DNA of 12,697 bases. Source: Hydnum rufescens UP504. Lineage: Eukaryota > Basidiomycota > Agaricomycetes > Cantharellales > Hydnaceae. Position 1 is the first letter of the stretch. Each line of letters begins with the position of its first letter. Below, in pieces: positions 9,764-12,697 of the stretch. The notes under the pieces are model-generated. The model was not told where the DNA came from. It did no database searches and saw only the letters and a list, made by a program, of their open reading frames with translations. The DNA lies in NCBI GenBank assembly GCA_014904985.1, contig MU129455.1:1-12697 (forward strand). Reading direction: 5' to 3'. Both the position numbers and the translations under genes were made by a program.

Positions 9764-9868
9764 CTAAAATAAAAAAAGTTAGGTTAGTGAATAGTTAAAA
9801 GCAATGCAAAAAGAGCAGCTTTTGCTGCTCTTTTTGCATTGCTGTATCTATAGGAGAGGGGGAATCAC
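9764..9868 (-). other. Array intron-like module 9 (105 nt)
   Basis: Donor GTGATT (weak), two overlapping branch candidates CTAACCTAAC, acceptor ATTTTAG. Palindrome B at 9801-9842 has the longest perfect stem, 19 bp (GCAATGCAAAAAGAGCAGC) with loop TTTT on the plus strand. Palindrome A at 9876-9905 has outer GACC/GGTC. Confidence 0.68.
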
Positions 9869-10118
9869 CTTAGATGACCACACCCGCCGCAGTGGGCATG
9901 TGGTCGTTTGCTGATCTGCACATTCGCAGGGGGTATGCTGGGACCTTCAGTTGCCCCTTTGCATGGGTCCCATTTGTTGCACCATCACAGGGCACCATTT
10001 GGGGCTTGTGTGTTGTGTTTGCGGCTGTGGGTTTGTGTTCATGGCTGCGTGGTTTTGGCATGGTTCTGTGGTTTCATCATGGCTGCATGGTTTCGCGGGT
10101 TTAGGTGGACATCTTAGC

Positions 10119-10220
10119 CTAGAATAAAAAATAAAAGTTAGTTGAAGAGTAATAATTGCACAAAAAGAGCAGCAACTGCTGCTCTTTTTGTGCATTTGTA
10201 GCTAGAGAAAATTTACTTAC
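10119..10220 (-). other. Array intron-like module 8 (102 nt)
   Basis: Donor GTAAGT after CAG, branch CTAAC, acceptor TTCTAG: the best splice signals of the array. Palindrome B at 10157-10194 has a perfect 17-bp stem (TGCACAAAAAGAGCAGC) that can extend to 18 bp. Palindrome A at 10229-10254 is short but perfect, with 11-bp arms. Confidence 0.72.
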
Positions 10221-10381
10221 CTGATATTGCCACACCCACCGCAGTGGGTGTGGCTCCTTCTTTTCCTCCCTGGCTTTGTGCATGCATCATCGTTTGTTCG
10301 TTTGTGTGCTGGTGTGTACTTGTGCATGGGGTTTTGTTGGATCCTGGGGGGTTGGCGGATTTGGGCTCATGTGGGGTTGAC

Positions 10382-10479
10382 CTAGAATAGAAAATGTTAG
10401 TTATAATTAAAACTCATGCAAAAAGAGCAGCGACTGCTGCTCTTTTTGTGTGTTTGTGGTTATTAAAAAAAATACATAC
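10382..10479 (-). other. Array intron-like module 7 (98 nt), preceded by two A palindromes
   Basis: Donor GTATGT, branch CTAAC, acceptor TCTAG. Palindrome B at 10419-10448 has a perfect 13-bp stem. The exon-like piece before it (10716-10480, 237 nt) carries two A palindromes, at 10488-10517 and 10558-10587, suggesting a duplication or the loss of an intervening module. Confidence 0.68.
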
Positions 10480-10716
10480 TTTATAAGGCCACACACCTGC
10501 TGCAGTGGGTGTGTGGCACTCTATGCTCCTGCTGTTCTTCTCTGTGGCTTGGTGATTACCACACACCCGCTTTGGTGGGTGTGTGGTTCCGTCTACAGTT
10601 TGTGGTCTCATGTTGTGGGTTTCCAGTCCCGGGTTTCGTCTGGTTAGCGGATTGTGGGCAGGTTTCATTTGGTTGGGGTTTTGGTGGGGGGCTTCATTGT
10701 GGGTTCAGATGACAAC

Positions 10717-10814
10717 CTAAAATAATAAATAATACATTAGTGAAAAAGAAAAAAACAAGCCACACAAAAGGAGCAGCGTACACTGCTCCCTTTGCGTGGT
10801 TGAGATATGCTTAC
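10717..10814 (-). other. Array intron-like module 6 (98 nt)
   Basis: Donor GTAAGC, branch CTAAT, acceptor ATTTTAG. Palindrome B at 10760-10799 has 17-bp arms with two mismatches (CCACACAAAAGGAGCAG on the left). Palindrome A at 10823-10852. Confidence 0.68.
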
Positions 10815-10963
10815 TTGAAACGGCCACACACCCGCTTCGGCAGGTGTGTGGTCCTGGTTGCGCTTTCTGTCATCTTGCGTCATGGGTTGCCGGTCCTAGG
10901 TTTCATCAGGTGGGCTGCAGGTTTCGTTTGGTGGGGGCCTTCATTGTGTGTTCAAATGACAAT

Positions 10964-11066
10964 ATAGAATAGTAAATAATAAGTTAGTAAAAAAGAAAAA
11001 AAAAGAAAAGGCAGGCAAAAGGAGCAGCAAATGCTGCTCCTTTTGCATGGCTGGACAGATGCTTAC
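10964..11066 (-). other. Array intron-like module 5 (acceptor lost)
   Basis: Donor GTAAGC, branch CTAAC. The acceptor slot reads TCTATATTG where the next copy has TTTAGGTTG, so AG has become AT. Palindrome B at 11015-11046 has a perfect 15-bp stem (GCAAAAGGAGCAGCA). Palindrome A at 11076-11105 has outer ACC/GGT. Confidence 0.6.
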
Positions 11067-11211
11067 CTTAAAATTACCACACACCCACCAAAGCAGGTGT
11101 GTGGTTCCATCTTGGTGTCATCTGGCCAGTCATCATTGGCAGGTCCCATCATCATTTCTGGGGGGGTGGTTCGTTCGGCGGGTTGTCACTTTGCTGCTTC
11201 TGGTCGATAAC

Positions 11212-11309
11212 CCAGAAAAATTAATATTGTATTAGTTAAGAACTAAAATCAGTGCAAGAGCAGCATCTGCTGCTCTTGCGCACCATTGTGGGTGCATAAG
11301 CATACTTAC
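11212..11309 (-). other. Array intron-like module 4 (acceptor lost)
   Basis: Donor GTAAGT and branch CTAAT are intact, but the acceptor slot reads TCTGG instead of TCTAG, a single A to G change. Palindrome B core at 11254-11279 is shortened on both arms (GCAAGAGCAGCA with its exact complement). Palindrome A at 11319-11350 has outer AACC/GGTT. Confidence 0.6.
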
Positions 11310-11484
11310 CATATATAGAACCACACACCCACTGCAGTGGGCATGTGGTTGGCATGGGTTCTTCATTTGGCGGGTTTTCATCAGGCAGGGGTTTGTTTGG
11401 CAGTGTTCATCCGCTGGATTGTCGTTCGGGAGGGGGGCTTGTTTGGGGTGTGTTAGTCTGGTGGCTTCTGGTTCAGGCAAGGTC

Positions 11485-11580
11485 CTAGAGTAATAGAGAT
11501 GTTAGTTAAAATTTGAAACCAGCACAAAGGGAGCAGCAAATGCTGCTCTCTTTGTGCGGTCACATACACAGGACACTTAC
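11485..11580 (-). other. Array intron-like module 3 (96 nt)
   Basis: Donor GTAAGT, branch CTAAC, acceptor CTCTAG. Palindrome B at 11522-11557 has 17-bp arms with one wobble-type mismatch (GCACAAAGGGAGCAGCA) and a 2-nt loop. Palindrome A at 11591-11618. The exon-like pieces on both sides are open and join in phase. Confidence 0.7.
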
Positions 11581-11787
11581 CTATATATAACCACACACAC
11601 CCCGTAGTGGGTGTGTGGGGTTTTTGTACAGTGGACCTCTGTTTGGCGGTCTGTGTTTGGTGGCTCTTCGTTTGGCAGGTTTCCGTTGGGCGGGTGGTGT
11701 TCATATGGTGAGTTTTCGTTGGGTGGGCATTCATTCTGCAGGTTTGGGGTCACGGGGTTTGGCTTGGCATGTTCATGCGGGTTCGAG

Positions 11788-11902
11788 CTTAAGATTTAGA
11801 GAATAAACAATATTAGTTAAATGATTAAAACTTTGCAAGAAGAGCAGCTTGCACTGCTCTTTTGTGCCACAAAATAATTAAGAAATAATTTAAAAAAAAA
11901 AC
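11788..11902 (-). other. Array intron-like module 2 (degenerate ends)
   Basis: The donor slot reads AAG-ATGTTT instead of AAG-GT, so the usual site is lost, although a GT lies two bases further on. Branch CTAAT is kept. The acceptor slot reads TCTAAATCTTAAG, so only a shifted AAG could serve. Palindrome B at 11835-11867 is the least perfect of the set. Palindrome A at 11911-11944 has GTAC at both ends. Confidence 0.5.
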
Positions 11903-12104
11903 ATCTTGTAGTACCACACACCTGCCGTGGCGGGTGTGCAGTACCTTGTTTTGCTCCATGGCCATGCACCGTCATGCTTTTTGGGTTGTGCAGACTCTTG
12001 CTTGGGTGGTTCTTCGTACATCGTCCCTGTTACTACTGGCCTGGTGTTGATACGGGGGCTGCTGGGGTTTTCATGTTGCTATTCATTTGCATGAAAGATC
12101 AAAC

Positions 12105-12215
12105 CTAGATTTGAAAGAAAAGGGTGTCAGTTAAGAAGTAAAAGAAGCACAAAAAGAGCAGCTTTCGCTGCTCTTTTTGTGCCGATGTAGTGACTAGGAT
12201 TTAAAAAAAACTTAC
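12105..12215 (-). other. Array intron-like module 1 (111 nt)
   Basis: Donor GTAAGT, branch CTGAC, acceptor AATCTAG. Palindrome B at 12147-12182 has a perfect 16-bp stem (GCACAAAAAGAGCAGC) and a 4-nt loop. Palindrome A at 12223-12254 has outer bases GACC/GGTC. Confidence 0.7.
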
Positions 12216-12254
12216 CTCATATGACCACACACCCACCACAGCAGGTGTGTGGTC

Positions 12255-12490
12255 GTTTGCTTGCCTTTCTAGGCGGCCGTCTGCTCCTCATTTGGTGGGT
12301 CGTTGTGTAGCTGCTAAGTAAGGCAACTTAATGCCAGCAATTGCTGGGATCCAAAAGCACCCAAATGCCCAGTGCCATGAGTGCTGTATGAATCAGAAGC
12401 AAGTAACTACAGCCTGGACAGCCATCTTCAGTACCTAAGATAGGCCCAAAAATGAGTCACAGGATGGGCCTAGTTAGGGTTACAAAACCA
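12255..12490. other. Array flank, no gene seen
   Basis: The first part (to about 12310) still resembles the exon-like bodies, with CATTTGGTGGGTCGTTG on the plus strand. A 14-bp palindrome CCAGCAATTGCTGG is at about 12334-12347. From 12303 no CpG dinucleotide occurs. No open frame of interest. Confidence 0.45.
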
Positions 12491-12652
12491 GGGGCCCCAA
12501 TGGGGCCCCAAAACAATATCAAAAAACATGCAGTAGACTGATTTGGGCCCCAAATTTGGGTATTTTAGGCCTCTGGGGCCCCAATATTCTTAGGCCTATT
12601 GGCCCATTGGGGCCCCATCAAAGTTAGGTGCCCTTTGGCCTCTGGGGCCCCA
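12491..12652. repeat. Cluster of GGGGCCCC palindromes
   Basis: GGGGCCCC occurs at 12491-12498, 12502-12509, 12575-12582, 12609-12616 and 12644-12651, with GGGCCC at 12545-12550. Four copies extend to TGGGGCCCCA. Two copies share the longer context GGCCTCTGGGGCCCCA. Such density is far above chance and marks either a repeat family or a protein-binding cluster. No gene is visible here. Confidence 0.7.
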
Positions 12653-12697
12653 CTTAGTGAGGAACTTGGTCAAATTTTCACTAGCCAACTTCAATCC

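Larger units (their letters stand above)
9414..12254 (-). repeat. Tandem array of hairpin-bearing, intron-like modules
   Basis: Ten modules with spacings of about 240-355 bp. On the minus strand a typical module reads: palindrome A (26-34 nt, core CCACACACC...GGTGTGTGG), 6-12 nt, donor GTAAGT, about 20-35 nt, palindrome B (core GAGCAGC...GCTGCTC, stems 12-19 bp), A/T-rich sequence with CTAAC or a relative, then TCTAG. The module of intron plus A is conserved; the 60-200 bp exon-like body between modules varies and is rich in CCCACCAAA/CCCGCCAAA-type words. A to B spacing is steady at 24-44 nt. Three exon-like pieces are open across their length, but most have stops in every frame, so a protein product is unlikely. 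It could be a family of introner-like elements in tandem, a spliced long non-coding RNA or a satellite. Two extra A palindromes without modules (9414-9438 and 9481-9506) mark the low-coordinate end. Confidence 0.8.

Noticed and set aside
9504..11806. Short frames in the array with PHT...CVV or HTPTAAGVW peptides on both strands
   Set aside because: Both strands give similar peptides because the A palindrome reads the same either way; most exon-like pieces have stops in every frame.
9801..12182. B hairpins as intrinsic transcription terminators
   Set aside because: They resemble bacterial terminators, but the T-run is inside the stem, the genome is eukaryotic, and their fixed place between splice-like signals fits an intronic role better.
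9414..12254. CRISPR array
   Set aside because: Units are about 240-355 bp, the repeats are two different palindromes with internal variation, spacers are low-complexity, and the context is fungal.

Overview
The window looks like nuclear DNA of a basidiomycete fungus, most likely an agaricomycete. Three things point there: short introns (about 46-63 nt) with GT-AG ends and CTRAY branch points, a NACHT/WD40 NLR-type gene of agaricomycete style, and the remains of a Plavaka-type DNA transposon. Every gene model below comes from reading frames and splice signals by eye. No database search was possible.

Layout. (1) Positions 1 to about 3790, minus strand: a multi-exon NLR-like gene with an N-terminal C2-like region, a helical linker, a NACHT NTPase and WD40 repeats; its 3' end lies outside the window. 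(2) 3800-4260: intergenic, with a GGTC-rich inverted-repeat cluster. (3) 4261-4530, plus: a short BED-finger-like fragment, as found at the start of hAT transposases. (4) 4657-5840, minus: a decayed Plavaka-like transposase C-terminus with stop codons and a frame change, carrying an in-frame 93-bp tandem repeat. (5) 5841-6832: no convincing gene; a degenerate purine-rich minisatellite lies at 6598-6747. (6) 6833-9096, minus: a six-exon gene for an unrecognised protein of about 667 residues with an acidic patch, a possible degenerate HMG-box-like segment, a basic KRKSK motif and an acidic/hydrophobic tail. (7) 9097-9413: AT-rich upstream region with two identical 12-bp palindromes. (8) 9414-12254: an array of tandem modules. 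(9) 12255-12697: CpG-free DNA with a cluster of GGGGCCCC palindromes.

The array is the most unusual part. Read on the minus strand it is a series of ten intron-like modules. Each has a donor slot (GTAAGT or a relative), an intronic perfect or near-perfect hairpin with core GAGCAGC...GCTGCTC (nine of ten modules), a CTRAY branch site (ten of ten) and an acceptor slot (usually TCTAG or TTTAG). A second palindrome, core CCACACACC...GGTGTGTGG, lies a few bases upstream of each donor slot. Arms of both palindromes change together between copies, so pairing is kept while sequence drifts. The exon-like pieces between them have no continuous reading frame. The array therefore looks like a tandem family of structured introns (introner-like, or a satellite that captured splice signals) rather than a normal protein gene.

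The NLR gene and the transposon remnants are typical of a fast-evolving accessory region. CpG content changes sharply inside the NLR coding sequence (none in 1-863, abundant after that) and is again zero in 12303-12697, which suggests segments with different methylation or mutation histories.
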